A stretch of DNA of 64,000 nt from Halomonas sp. UBA3074. GTDB taxonomy: Bacteria > Pseudomonadota > Gammaproteobacteria > Pseudomonadales > Halomonadaceae. A program made the position numbers and the translations under genes. The DNA lies in assembly GCF_002366715.1 (NCBI RefSeq), contig NZ_DFBS01000005.1, positions 30,289 to 94,288 of the forward strand. The letters run 5' to 3'. This document shows, piece by piece, positions 7,903 to 15,707 of the stretch. Numbering within the stretch: position 1 is the stretch's first letter; every line of letters starts with the position of its first letter. The notes beneath the pieces are model-generated. The model had not been told where the DNA came from and made no database searches. It worked only from the letters and a program-made list of their open reading frames with translations.

Positions 7903-9183
7903 ATGACCACATCAGCTGAACTGTTCGACCTTGCCAGTCGCCATATTCCGGGCGGCGTAAACTCTCCCGTGCGTGCCTTTAAAGGGCTGCACCGCCCACC
8001 AGTTTTTATGGAGCGTGCCCAGGGCGCCTTTCTATTCGACGTCGAGGGCAATCGGTACGTGGATTATGTGGGCTCCTGGGGGCCAATGATCACCGGGCAC
8101 GCGGATCAGGATGTATTAGCAGCAGTGCGGGCCCGGCTCGATAATGGCCTCTCCTTCGGCACGCCGACGGCGGTTGAAACCACCATGGCCGATTTGATCT
8201 GCGACATGATTCCCTCCATGGACATGGTACGCATGACGAGTTCGGGGACCGAAGCCACCATGTCAGCGATACGCTTGGCACGGGGCACCACCGGGCGCGA
8301 TAAAATCGTGAAGTTCGAAGGTAACTACCATGGCCACTCTGATTCATTACTGGTGAAAGCCGGTTCTGGGGCGCTAACCCATGGCGAGCCAAGCTCGCCG
8401 GGCGTGCCGGCGGCGCTGGCGGAACACACCATTACTCTCTCGTTTAACGACCCCGAAGGGGTTGAGGCGTGTTTCAACGAGATTGGTGATCAAATTGCCT
8501 GCATTATCGTCGAGCCCGTGGCTGGCAACATGAACTGCATTCCCCCCCAGCCAGGATTCCTGGAAACGCTGCGCCGGGTGTGTAACGAGCACGGCAGTGT
8601 CTTGATCTTTGACGAAGTGATGACGGGCTTTCGCGTAGCGTTGGGCGGTGCCCAGGCGCATTACGGTATAACGCCCGATCTAACCTGCCTGGGTAAAATT
8701 GTCGGTGGTGGTATGCCGGTAGGGGCGTTTGGCGGCAAGCGTGAAATAATGCAGAACATTTCACCGCTTGGGCCGGTGTATCAAGCGGGCACTCTGTCGG
8801 GTAATCCTTTAGCCATGGCGGCAGGGGTGGCACTACTTACCAAACTGCAGGTACCGGGTTTTCATGATGCGCTCACCCAGCGGGTCAATACACTGTGTAC
8901 AGGCCTGCAGGAGCGTGCTAACGCTGCACGGGTGCCGATGGTGACGCAATCGGCGGGCGGCATGTTTGGGCTTTTCTTCACCTCGCAAAGCCGTGTGGAT
9001 AACTTTGCCCAAGCCACCGCCTGTAATCCCGATGCCTTTCGTCGCTTCTTCGGTGCTATGCTGGACCATGGTGTTTACCTAGCACCTTCTGCTTACGAAG
9101 CAGGCTTTATGTCCAGTGCCCACACTCCAGAAGATATTCAGTTCACACTGGATGCTGCCGAAAAAGCCTTTGCCGTTATGTAA
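7903..9183 (+). CDS. hemL: Glutamate-1-semialdehyde 2,1-aminomutase
   Basis: This 426-residue PLP enzyme converts glutamate-1-semialdehyde to 5-aminolevulinate, the committed tetrapyrrole precursor, by the C5 pathway. The PLP lysine is K265 in CLGKIVGGG. Other class III aminotransferase motifs are SSGTEATMSAIR (113-124), FEGNYHGH (138-145) and FDEVMTGFR (236-244). The length matches the family, and GAGAGGATGAC surrounds the ATG. It is the fourth gene of the clc-hemJ-thiD-hemL run and is followed by a 12-bp hairpin. hemJ two genes upstream performs a later step of the same pathway. Confidence 0.96.
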   Translation: MTTSAELFDLASRHIPGGVNSPVRAFKGLHRPPVFMERAQGAFLFDVEGNRYVDYVGSWGPMITGHADQDVLAAVRARLDNGLSFGTPTAVETTMADLICDMIPSMDMVRMTSSGTEATMSAIRLARGTTGRDKIVKFEGNYHGHSDSLLVKAGSGALTHGEPSSPGVPAALAEHTITLSFNDPEGVEACFNEIGDQIACIIVEPVAGNMNCIPPQPGFLETLRRVCNEHGSVLIFDEVMTGFRVALGGAQAHYGITPDLTCLGKIVGGGMPVGAFGGKREIMQNISPLGPVYQAGTLSGNPLAMAAGVALLTKLQVPGFHDALTQRVNTLCTGLQERANAARVPMVTQSAGGMFGLFFTSQSRVDNFAQATACNPDAFRRFFGAMLDHGVYLAPSAYEAGFMSSAHTPEDIQFTLDAAEKAFAVM

Positions 9184-9213
9184 CGGCAAGTAACTAAAAG
9201 CCCGCTATACTGC

Positions 9214-9240
9214 AAGAGCCGCTCATTTTGAGCGGCTCTT
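9214..9240 (+). terminator. Hairpin after hemL
   Basis: A perfect 12-bp stem (arms 9214-9225 and 9229-9240) with a three-base T loop follows hemL by 30 bases. The T-tract after it is short (CATTT), so it may be an imperfect terminator or an mRNA-stabilising hairpin ahead of the next gene. Confidence 0.6.
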
Positions 9241-9262
9241 CATTTAGACGAGTGCTATTCGC

Positions 9263-9625
9263 ATGATACGACCCACGGCTTGGCGATACGTGATCGGCGC
9301 AGCGGGGCTGCTAGCCTGCCTCCCGCTAGCTGCTCAGTCGCCTCAGGAGCAAAACATGACGCAGATCCATATCACCATGAGCGGTTCACCGGGCGCAGAA
9401 TTCTCTGCCCACTGGCGAATTACCCATGAAGGCGAAACCACCGAGCACGTTGAAGAGAGTGGCACAGTACCGGCCGAGTACACCTTTACCGGATCGGAAC
9501 TGGAAGGCACGGTAAAGCTGTTAACGGATGATGAGCGCCTAGAGGTTGATATCCAGAAAGGCAGTAACCGGTCCCGCTCCTCGACGCAGGGGGCGGGCGG
9601 TACTTTGACACTGATGATCAGTTAA
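9263..9625 (+). CDS. Small secreted protein of unknown function
   Basis: I do not recognise this 120-residue protein. Residues 1-26 are a signal peptide with a hydrophobic core and a plausible cleavage after A-A-Q-S. A cysteine at 19 lies in L-L-A-C, a poor lipobox, so export is more likely than lipidation. The mature part (about 95 residues) is rich in T, S, E and G with alternating polar residues, suggesting a small beta-rich domain. It ends with a glycine/serine patch and a hydrophobic strand. It sits alone between hairpins at 9214 and 9635 and opposite a CsgD-like regulator gene. Confidence 0.7.
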   Translation: MIRPTAWRYVIGAAGLLACLPLAAQSPQEQNMTQIHITMSGSPGAEFSAHWRITHEGETTEHVEESGTVPAEYTFTGSELEGTVKLLTDDERLEVDIQKGSNRSRSSTQGAGGTLTLMIS

Positions 9626-9634
9626 ATAGTTTTG

Positions 9635-9661
9635 CAAGCCACCCAAAAAAAGGGTGGCTTG
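9635..9661. terminator. Hairpin between convergent genes
   Basis: A perfect 10-bp stem (9635-9644 and 9652-9661) encloses a loop of seven A residues. It lies 9 bases after the stop of the small secreted protein gene and 60 bases after the stop of the convergent regulator gene. It can act as a terminator for either, though no long T-tract follows. Confidence 0.6.
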
Positions 9662-9721
9662 TAAATAAGGTTAAATATGCCCTTCATTTAGGCCACTAGC
9701 TAATAATTTTACCCCTTGTTT

Positions 9722-10414
9722 TTAGTGCCTACTCTGCAAACTGCGGGCTGTTTCTATATTGGGTAAAATCGGTCCAAGGTTCTGATGAATCCAATTTAAA
9801 GCCTGTATACGGTTATGAACGTTGATTTTTCGGAAAATATTGTATAAGTGAGACTTCACAGTATGTTCGCTGACAAACAGTTTTTCAGCTATTTGTTGGT
9901 TCGAAGATCCTGTGCTTAACAGTGAGATAATTTCCATCTCACGGTTAGTTAACCCACATGCCGGGCGAAAGGCGTTGCTTTGGTACTTGCGATAAAAAAG
10001 AATCAAGCGAGCCATTAATTCACGTGACATCCATAGCTCACCTTGTAATAACGCGTGAATACCTTTACAGATCACCTCCAGACTTTCATTACGATAAAAA
10101 ACGCCTTTAAGTTGGGCGCAAGACAGCGCTTCCAGAGCATGATCCATATCGCTAATGTTGATAGCGGCTAAAGGGGCTTTTGCTAGTGCTTGAGGCAAGT
10201 TTTCTTGCCACTCTGGTAGTGCATCAATGCCTATATGATCACTATCAATGAGAATTAACACGCTACCTGAGGTCGTAGTAGGAAGCGGAACGCTAGGCGA
10301 CTGAATGTGGATCGGGTAGCCGGTATGTTCAGTTAAATACTCAGCAAAAAGCTGAACCTGTGAACTTTTTTCGGTCACAATGTACACCGAACCAGTTGTT
10401 TTTTCTTCCGACAT
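9722..10414 (-). CDS. CsgD-like LuxR-type transcriptional regulator
   Basis: This 230-residue DNA-binding regulator resembles CsgD, the curli and biofilm regulator. Shared features are the N-terminal pseudo-receiver with GSVLILID, the GVFYRNE segment, LLQGELWMSREL, and a C-terminal LuxR helix-turn-helix (LTNREMEIISLL to HTVKSHLYNIFRKI, about 155-200). The usual phospho-acceptor arrangement is not evident, so phosphorylation is unlikely. I chose the ATG at 10414 because GGGGATC precedes it at good spacing; an in-frame GTG at 10477 would add 21 residues. No curli or cellulose genes are in the window, so the target is unknown. Confidence 0.8.
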   Translation of the reverse strand: MSEEKTTGSVYIVTEKSSQVQLFAEYLTEHTGYPIHIQSPSVPLPTTTSGSVLILIDSDHIGIDALPEWQENLPQALAKAPLAAINISDMDHALEALSCAQLKGVFYRNESLEVICKGIHALLQGELWMSRELMARLILFYRKYQSNAFRPACGLTNREMEIISLLSTGSSNQQIAEKLFVSEHTVKSHLYNIFRKINVHNRIQALNWIHQNLGPILPNIETARSLQSRH

Positions 10415-10550
10415 TAAAAGATCCCCATAGAAAGAAAGAGTAAGTAAGTGATCTTTGTAGTGTTGCCTATAAGGCACATTTCGTAAAGTTATGTTAACAA
10501 AATAATTGAAAAGTAGTAACTAGATCACAAATTTTTTTATTTATTTCATA

Positions 10551-10568
10551 ACCTATTGAAAAATAGGT
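10551..10568. promoter_or_regulatory. Inverted repeat in the csgD-like/rdgB divergent region
   Basis: ACCTATT and AATAGGT form a perfect 7-bp inverted repeat around GAAA, in the AT-rich 275-base region between the regulator and rdgB. It is a candidate operator, possibly for autoregulation. Nothing else in this gap is clear beyond A/T tracts. Confidence 0.3.
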
Positions 10569-10689
10569 GTAATTTATACGCTCGTTTTTCTCTCACAAGA
10601 TAGTATAGATACGTTGAGTAACATTTTGCTGGCTTTTGATACGTTCATTGAGCGCGTAAACTGATGCTCTACTGTTTGGAGTGCGTGTC

Positions 10690-11298
10690 ATGGCATCAGT
10701 CAATACCCTTGTGTTAGCTAGCGGAAACGCTGGAAAACTAAGAGAATTCAACCAATTACTATCACCATTAGGCTTCGATGTGCGACCTCAGGCAGACTTT
10801 GGTGTGACTGAGGTCGAGGAAACAGGATTAACATTCGTCGAAAATGCTCTGCTGAAAGCGCGAGAAGCGAGCTTGGTCAGTGGGTTACCTGCTCTGGCCG
10901 ACGATTCAGGCCTTGAAGTGGATGCCCTTCAAGGTGCGCCTGGCATTTACTCTGCTCGGTATGGTGGCGAACCCAAAAGTGATGAGAAAAATAATGAAAC
11001 GCTGTTAGCGGCGCTAAGTGAGTGCGCGGAGGGCCAGCGAAGCGCTCGGTACTGGTGTGTGCTCGTTTATCTGCGTCATCCTAAGGATCCGGTGCCGGTC
11101 ATTGTTCAGCGTAGCTGGGAAGGCGAGATACTTGCTCATCCGCGAGGAAATGAAGGATTTGGCTATGACCCGCTTTTTTGGTTACCAGAGCAGGGGATGA
11201 GTGTGGCTGAGTTACCCAGCGAAAGTAAAAATCGCCTTAGCCATCGTGGGCGAGCGCTGCAAGGCTTGGTAGAGCTGCTCAAGGTTGCGCATGGTTAA
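10690..11298 (+). CDS. rdgB: dITP/XTP pyrophosphatase RdgB
   Basis: This 202-residue Ham1-family enzyme removes non-canonical purine nucleoside triphosphates from the nucleotide pool. Motifs are LASGNAGKLREF at the N-terminus, TFVENALLKAR, ADDSGLEVDAL, APGIYSARYGG and the C-terminal SHRGRAL. The ATG at 10690 has GGAG eight bases upstream; a GTG three codons earlier is less likely. The stop overlaps the start of hemW by 8 bases, so the two are translationally coupled. The rdgB-hemW pairing is conserved in gammaproteobacteria. Confidence 0.95.
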   Translation: MASVNTLVLASGNAGKLREFNQLLSPLGFDVRPQADFGVTEVEETGLTFVENALLKAREASLVSGLPALADDSGLEVDALQGAPGIYSARYGGEPKSDEKNNETLLAALSECAEGQRSARYWCVLVYLRHPKDPVPVIVQRSWEGEILAHPRGNEGFGYDPLFWLPEQGMSVAELPSESKNRLSHRGRALQGLVELLKVAHG

Positions 11299-12475
11299 TA
11301 CGCTGCCGCCGCTATCACTTTATATTCATACGCCTTGGTGTGTGCGCAAATGCCCCTACTGTGATTTCAATTCTCACGAGCCGGGCACGCACGGCTTTAC
11401 GCCTCGCGATTTGCCTGAATCCGCTTATCTTGAGGCACTGTTACAAGATATTGATAACGATCTTTCCTTTGCGGCAGGTCGAGAACTCCAAACGATCTTT
11501 ATCGGCGGAGGAACACCCAGCTTACTGTCGCCCTGGTTCTATGAGCGGTTGCTGAAAGAAGTTGAAGCCCGTCTGCCGTTTGCTAAGGGGATCGAGATTA
11601 CCTTGGAGGCCAATCCTGGCACCACGGAGCAAGCGCGCTTTATCGGTTATCGAAACGCTGGGATTAACCGTTTGTCGCTAGGTATTCAAAGTTTTCAGCC
11701 CGATCAACTACATGCCCTGGGACGCATTCATAGCGGTGACGAAGCGGTCACCGCAGTCACCCAGGCTCGCCAGGCGGGTTTTACAAATATTAACATTGAT
11801 CTTATGCATGGCTTGCCTGGCCAGACGCCACAACTGGCGATGGATGATATTGACCAAGCCCTGGCGTTAGCACCTGAACATCTTTCCTGGTACCAGCTTA
11901 CGCTGGAGCCGAATACTGCCTTTCACTCCCACCCTCCACGGTTGCCTGAAGAAGAAGCGCTTTGGGACATCCAAGATAGTGGTCACCAGCGTTTAGAGCA
12001 TGCGGGGTTTAAGCGCTATGAAATTTCAGCCTATGCCACCGAAGGGCTGCAGAGCCGCCATAACCTCAATTATTGGCAGTTTGGTGATTACCTAGGAATA
12101 GGCGCTGGCGCCCATGGCAAGCTGAGTCAGATTGACCACAGCGGAGAGTGGCACATTGAACGGCGTTGGAAGACCCGTCAGCCAGAGGCGTATTTAAAGC
12201 GTAGGGGCGATTTACGCGGGTTTATGGCGGGGAAACAGTCAATACCAGCGGATGAGTTGCCGCTTGAGTTTGCCATGAATGCCTTGCGTCTCACAGAAGG
12301 CGTAGCATTAGCGACATGGTCTGCCAATACGGGTCAGCCTATTGATATGTTACTGGCGCGTTTACAAACTGCGGAGAAAAAAGGACTTTTGATGCAAATG
12401 CCCGAAAAGCTGCGTGCATCGCCTCAAGGTCTATTATTCTTGAACGAGTTGCTGGAAGTGATTAGTGAAGATTGA
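11291..12475 (+). CDS. hemW: Radical SAM protein HemW (haem chaperone)
   Basis: This 394-residue protein is related to coproporphyrinogen III dehydrogenase. The CxxxCxxC cluster motif is seen in CVRKCPYC (about residues 18-25), followed by GGGTPSLL, EANPGT and RLSLGIQSF, all family signatures. HemW is now regarded as a haem-binding chaperone and not an oxidase. The ATG at 11291 lies inside the end of rdgB. The length is typical. A short gap leads to the OmpA-type lipoprotein gene. Confidence 0.94.
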   Translation: MVNTLPPLSLYIHTPWCVRKCPYCDFNSHEPGTHGFTPRDLPESAYLEALLQDIDNDLSFAAGRELQTIFIGGGTPSLLSPWFYERLLKEVEARLPFAKGIEITLEANPGTTEQARFIGYRNAGINRLSLGIQSFQPDQLHALGRIHSGDEAVTAVTQARQAGFTNINIDLMHGLPGQTPQLAMDDIDQALALAPEHLSWYQLTLEPNTAFHSHPPRLPEEEALWDIQDSGHQRLEHAGFKRYEISAYATEGLQSRHNLNYWQFGDYLGIGAGAHGKLSQIDHSGEWHIERRWKTRQPEAYLKRRGDLRGFMAGKQSIPADELPLEFAMNALRLTEGVALATWSANTGQPIDMLLARLQTAEKKGLLMQMPEKLRASPQGLLFLNELLEVISED

Positions 12476-12521
12476 CCAGCATGATTAAAGTGATTTCTCG
12501 AACACAAACAAGGAGTGAGTG

Positions 12522-13196
12522 ATGCGTATACCTAAACTACTGACACCGTTGGCGGCCGCTATTTTATTGGCAGGTTGTGCTACATCGGACCCTTACGGTG
12601 GCCAAACGCAGCGCTCCAGCACCGCGATGGGCACTGGGATTGGCGCCGCTGTCGGTGCGGCTGCCGGCGCGCTTTCTGGCGATGGCAGCACTAGCCGCCG
12701 TGATCGTGCGCTGATTGGTGCCGCTGTCGGTGCCGCCGCTGGCGCGGGTATTGGCGTCTATATGGACCGTCAAGAGCAGGAGTTGCGTGATAATTTGCAG
12801 GGTTCACGCATTGAGATCGATCGTCGTGGTGACGATATTGTGCTCAACATGCCCAGTGGCGTGACGTTTGGCTTTGACTCAGCTGAGCTTACCAGCGAGG
12901 CGCGCAGCTCACTTAACGAAGTCGCCAACGTGTTGACTCAATATCAAGATACGCGCGTGAATATTGCTGGCCATACCGATAGCACGGGCGAAGCAAACTA
13001 TAACCAGCAGCTTTCTGAGCGTCGCGCCCAAGCCGTTGGCAGCTACTTGACCCAAAACGGTGTTTCATCCGCGCGTCTTAATACCTCAGGGTATGGTGCT
13101 ACCCAGCCAGTTGCCAGTAACGACAACGAGCAGGGCCGTGCGCAGAACCGTCGCGTAGAAATTACCCTATCGCCCACGGGTAACGGTCAAGGTTAA
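12522..13196 (+). CDS. OmpA-family outer-membrane lipoprotein (YiaD-like)
   Basis: This 224-residue protein begins with a lipoprotein signal; the lipobox LLAGC places the lipidated cysteine at residue 19. Residues about 35-85 are two glycine-zipper segments rich in G and A (GIGAAVGAAAGAL and a near repeat). The C-terminal OmpA domain (about 105-220) binds peptidoglycan, with FGFDSAEL, HTDSTG and QNRRVEI motifs. It therefore probably anchors the outer membrane to the cell wall. The ATG at 12522 has AGGAG six bases away. A strong terminator follows, so it is likely a single-gene unit. Confidence 0.92.
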   Translation: MRIPKLLTPLAAAILLAGCATSDPYGGQTQRSSTAMGTGIGAAVGAAAGALSGDGSTSRRDRALIGAAVGAAAGAGIGVYMDRQEQELRDNLQGSRIEIDRRGDDIVLNMPSGVTFGFDSAELTSEARSSLNEVANVLTQYQDTRVNIAGHTDSTGEANYNQQLSERRAQAVGSYLTQNGVSSARLNTSGYGATQPVASNDNEQGRAQNRRVEITLSPTGNGQG

Positions 13197-13234
13197 GCTC
13201 AACATTCTATTGAGTTAATCTGGCTATTGCCGCT

Positions 13235-13268
13235 AAAAGCCCGCTATGCTCCCATAGCGGGCTTTTTT
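13235..13268 (+). terminator. Rho-independent terminator after the OmpA-type lipoprotein gene
   Basis: A 14-bp stem (arms 13235-13248 and 13253-13266) with a four-base loop ends in six T residues on the plus strand. The left arm begins with AAAA, so it could also act in reverse. It ends the lipoprotein transcript just before rlmJ. Confidence 0.9.
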
Positions 13269-13291
13269 CATTCACTTGTAGCAGAGTTTTC

Positions 13292-14137
13292 ATGCTGTCT
13301 TATCAACATGCCTACCATGCCGGTAATTTTGCCGATGTACATAAACATCTGACGCTTTATACCGTCACTGATTATTTATTACGTAAAAAAAGCGCTGTTA
13401 CATATATCGACACACATGCCGGGCGTGGGCTATATCGTCTTGATGCACATGAGACACAGCGTCTACAGGAGTATCGCGACGGTATTTGGCCGCTTTGGCA
13501 AGCTCGCACTGCGCCTAAAGACGCATTATTGCTCGCCTGGTTAGAAGCGGTAGCCGCTGCTCAAGACTCCGGTTCCGGGCTGACCCATTACCCGGGTTCT
13601 CCCTGGTGGCTTGGCCATTCCTTGCGTGAGCAGGATCAATTACGGCTGTTTGAGCTGCACCCTGGCGAGCACAAACAGCTTTCTGCGCAGGCATTACTGC
13701 CTAACGCACAGCGTGTGTTTGGTGATGGGCTGGCAGGGCTTGCGGCCATGCTGCCTGTCGAGACGCCTCGATTGTGCGTTCTTATTGATCCTAGCTATGA
13801 GCGCAAAATGGAGTACCAGGAGGTGGCCGATACCGTCGCTTATACGCTGGAGAAAGCGCGTCACGCAGTGGTATTGATCTGGTACCCACTGTTGCCAGCA
13901 GGCCACCACCGTACGCTGTTAGATGCCTTGAAAGAGAGCGGTCTGCGGAAAATATGGCGCAGTGAACTGCGGCGCCAAGCACCCAACGAGCAGTCTCACG
14001 GTATGTTCGGGAGTGGCATGCTGGTGATTAATCCCCCTTGGGGGTTAGATCAGCAGCTAGCCGCCGCCATGGCGGAGGTGACACCGCTGCTAGGCGCGAC
14101 TAGCCGCTACCAGGCGGATTGGTGGGTGGGAGAGTAG
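13292..14137 (+). CDS. rlmJ: 23S rRNA (adenine(2030)-N6)-methyltransferase RlmJ
   Basis: This 281-residue SAM-dependent enzyme methylates A2030 of 23S rRNA. The RlmJ N-terminus L-S-Y-Q-H-A-Y-H-A-G-N-F-A-D-V-H-K-H is diagnostic. Further family motifs are YIDTHAGRGLY, YPGSPW, LFELHPGE and the catalytic IDPSYE (D-P-x-Y). The length matches E. coli YhiR/RlmJ. It is convergent with mnmE, with only 23 bases between the stops. Confidence 0.95.
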   Translation: MLSYQHAYHAGNFADVHKHLTLYTVTDYLLRKKSAVTYIDTHAGRGLYRLDAHETQRLQEYRDGIWPLWQARTAPKDALLLAWLEAVAAAQDSGSGLTHYPGSPWWLGHSLREQDQLRLFELHPGEHKQLSAQALLPNAQRVFGDGLAGLAAMLPVETPRLCVLIDPSYERKMEYQEVADTVAYTLEKARHAVVLIWYPLLPAGHHRTLLDALKESGLRKIWRSELRRQAPNEQSHGMFGSGMLVINPPWGLDQQLAAAMAEVTPLLGATSRYQADWWVGE

Positions 14138-14160
14138 CCGCAGTAACACGCAACTCGGCT

Positions 14161-15531
14161 TTATTTACCGATACAGAAACTGCCAAAAATCTCGCCTAGT
14201 AAATCATCAGCGCTGAATTCGCCGGTGATCTCACCCAGCGCCTGCTGAGCGTCGCGTAAATCCTCTGCCAGCAGCTCACCAGCGCCGTAGCCGTCGAGCT
14301 GAGCACTACCTGTATCGAGGGCGACCATCGCCCGATCAAGGGCATCCAAGTGGCGTCTACGGGCAGAGAAGCGGCCTTCGGTGGTGGCGGCAAAGCCCAT
14401 GATCGCTTTCAGGTGCGCTTTTAAGTTATCCACACCCTCACCCGTTTTGGCCGATAAACGCACGGTGGGGGGAGTCGTACTGGCATCCAGGCCTGCCGGT
14501 TCGGCACTGGTATCAATCTTATTGCGCACCAGGGTTAACCGCTGTTGGTCGGGTAGGCGCGCAACAAATTCGGGCCATATTGCCATGGGGTCCGTCGAGG
14601 CGGTGGTGCTCGCGTCTACCAGCAATAAAACCCTGTCAGCTTTCTCTATTTCAGCCCAGGCTCGGGCGACACCGATCTTCTCAACGGCGTCGGGAGTGTC
14701 ACGCAATCCGGCGGTATCGATGATATGCAGCGGCATACCGTCGATATGAATATGCTCGCGCAGCACATCGCGGGTAGTGCCGGCGATGTCGGTAACAATG
14801 GCGGTCTCCTGTTCGGTGAGGGCATTGAGTAGGCTGGATTTGCCAGCATTGGGACGTCCGGCAATCACTACACTCATGCCTTCACGCATTAACGCGCCTT
14901 GGCCTGCTGCCTGGCGTACGCTAGTGAGTGTCTGCTGTATGCTCTTGAGATGCTGTGCCACGTGGCCATCGGCAAGAAAGTCGATCTCCTCTTCAGGGAA
15001 ATCAATCGCCGCCTCAACGTAAACACGTAGCTCGATTAGCCGCTGCACCAACGCAGATACGCGCTTAGAGAATTCCCCCTGGAGTGAGCGCACGGCATTT
15101 TCAGCTGCTGAGCGCGAAGTGGCGTCGATGAGATCGGCGATCGCTTCTGCCTGGGCCAAGTCGAGCTTGTCATTGAGAAAAGCCCGTTCAGAAAACTCGC
15201 CAGGGCGTGCTAGACGTGCACCAAGAGCGACACAGCGCTCCAGCAGCATATCCATGATAATAGGGCCACCATGACCCTGAAGTTCCAGCACGTCTTCACC
15301 GGTAAACGAGTGGGGGCCATGGAAGAGCATGGCGATGCCTTCATCAATATTGCCCTCAGGCCCTCTAAAGGGGCCGTAGTGAGCGTAACGAGGGGCTGGG
15401 CAATGCCCTATCATGGCTTCAGCGATCTTTCGACAGGCGGGACCAGAGACGCGAATGATGCCGACGCCGCCGCGCCCAGGGGGGGTGGCCAGCGCCGCGA
15501 TGGTGTCGGGGGTATAAAGGCGTTCGACCAT
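14161..15531 (-). CDS. mnmE: tRNA modification GTPase MnmE
   Basis: This 456-residue GTPase acts with MnmG to make 5-(carboxy)methylaminomethyluridine at tRNA position 34. The N-terminal folate-binding domain contains ATPPGRGGVGIIRVSG. The G domain has GRPNAGKSSLLN, the T-rich switch GTTRD, DTAGL and NKID. The C-terminus ends F-C-I-G-K, with the conserved cysteine. The frame is open for 42 codons upstream, but the ATG at 15531 starts the conserved protein. In many relatives mnmE and mnmG are adjacent; here they are about 14 kb apart. Confidence 0.96.
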   Translation of the reverse strand: MVERLYTPDTIAALATPPGRGGVGIIRVSGPACRKIAEAMIGHCPAPRYAHYGPFRGPEGNIDEGIAMLFHGPHSFTGEDVLELQGHGGPIIMDMLLERCVALGARLARPGEFSERAFLNDKLDLAQAEAIADLIDATSRSAAENAVRSLQGEFSKRVSALVQRLIELRVYVEAAIDFPEEEIDFLADGHVAQHLKSIQQTLTSVRQAAGQGALMREGMSVVIAGRPNAGKSSLLNALTEQETAIVTDIAGTTRDVLREHIHIDGMPLHIIDTAGLRDTPDAVEKIGVARAWAEIEKADRVLLLVDASTTASTDPMAIWPEFVARLPDQQRLTLVRNKIDTSAEPAGLDASTTPPTVRLSAKTGEGVDNLKAHLKAIMGFAATTEGRFSARRRHLDALDRAMVALDTGSAQLDGYGAGELLAEDLRDAQQALGEITGEFSADDLLGEIFGSFCIGK

Positions 15532-15644
15532 GATGTCTCTCTTCGTGAAGGGGGAAATAGCACTTATCCACGCTGGTATGATTGACGTGGCATCGTTCAG
15601 CTTGGTGGCTAGCGCATAGTGTGAATTTGTCGGCCTTAAAACGC

Positions 15645-15671
15645 CAGACCCCCGCACGGGGCGGGGGTCTG
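15645..15671 (-). terminator. Terminator-like hairpin between yidC and mnmE
   Basis: A GC-rich 11-bp perfect stem (15645-15655 and 15661-15671) with a five-base loop is followed on the minus strand by GCGTTTT. It lies 37 bases after the yidC stop and should reduce read-through into mnmE. Confidence 0.8.
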
Positions 15672-15707
15672 AAGGCGTCTCAATGACAGCGGCAGATAAC
15701 CATGTGG

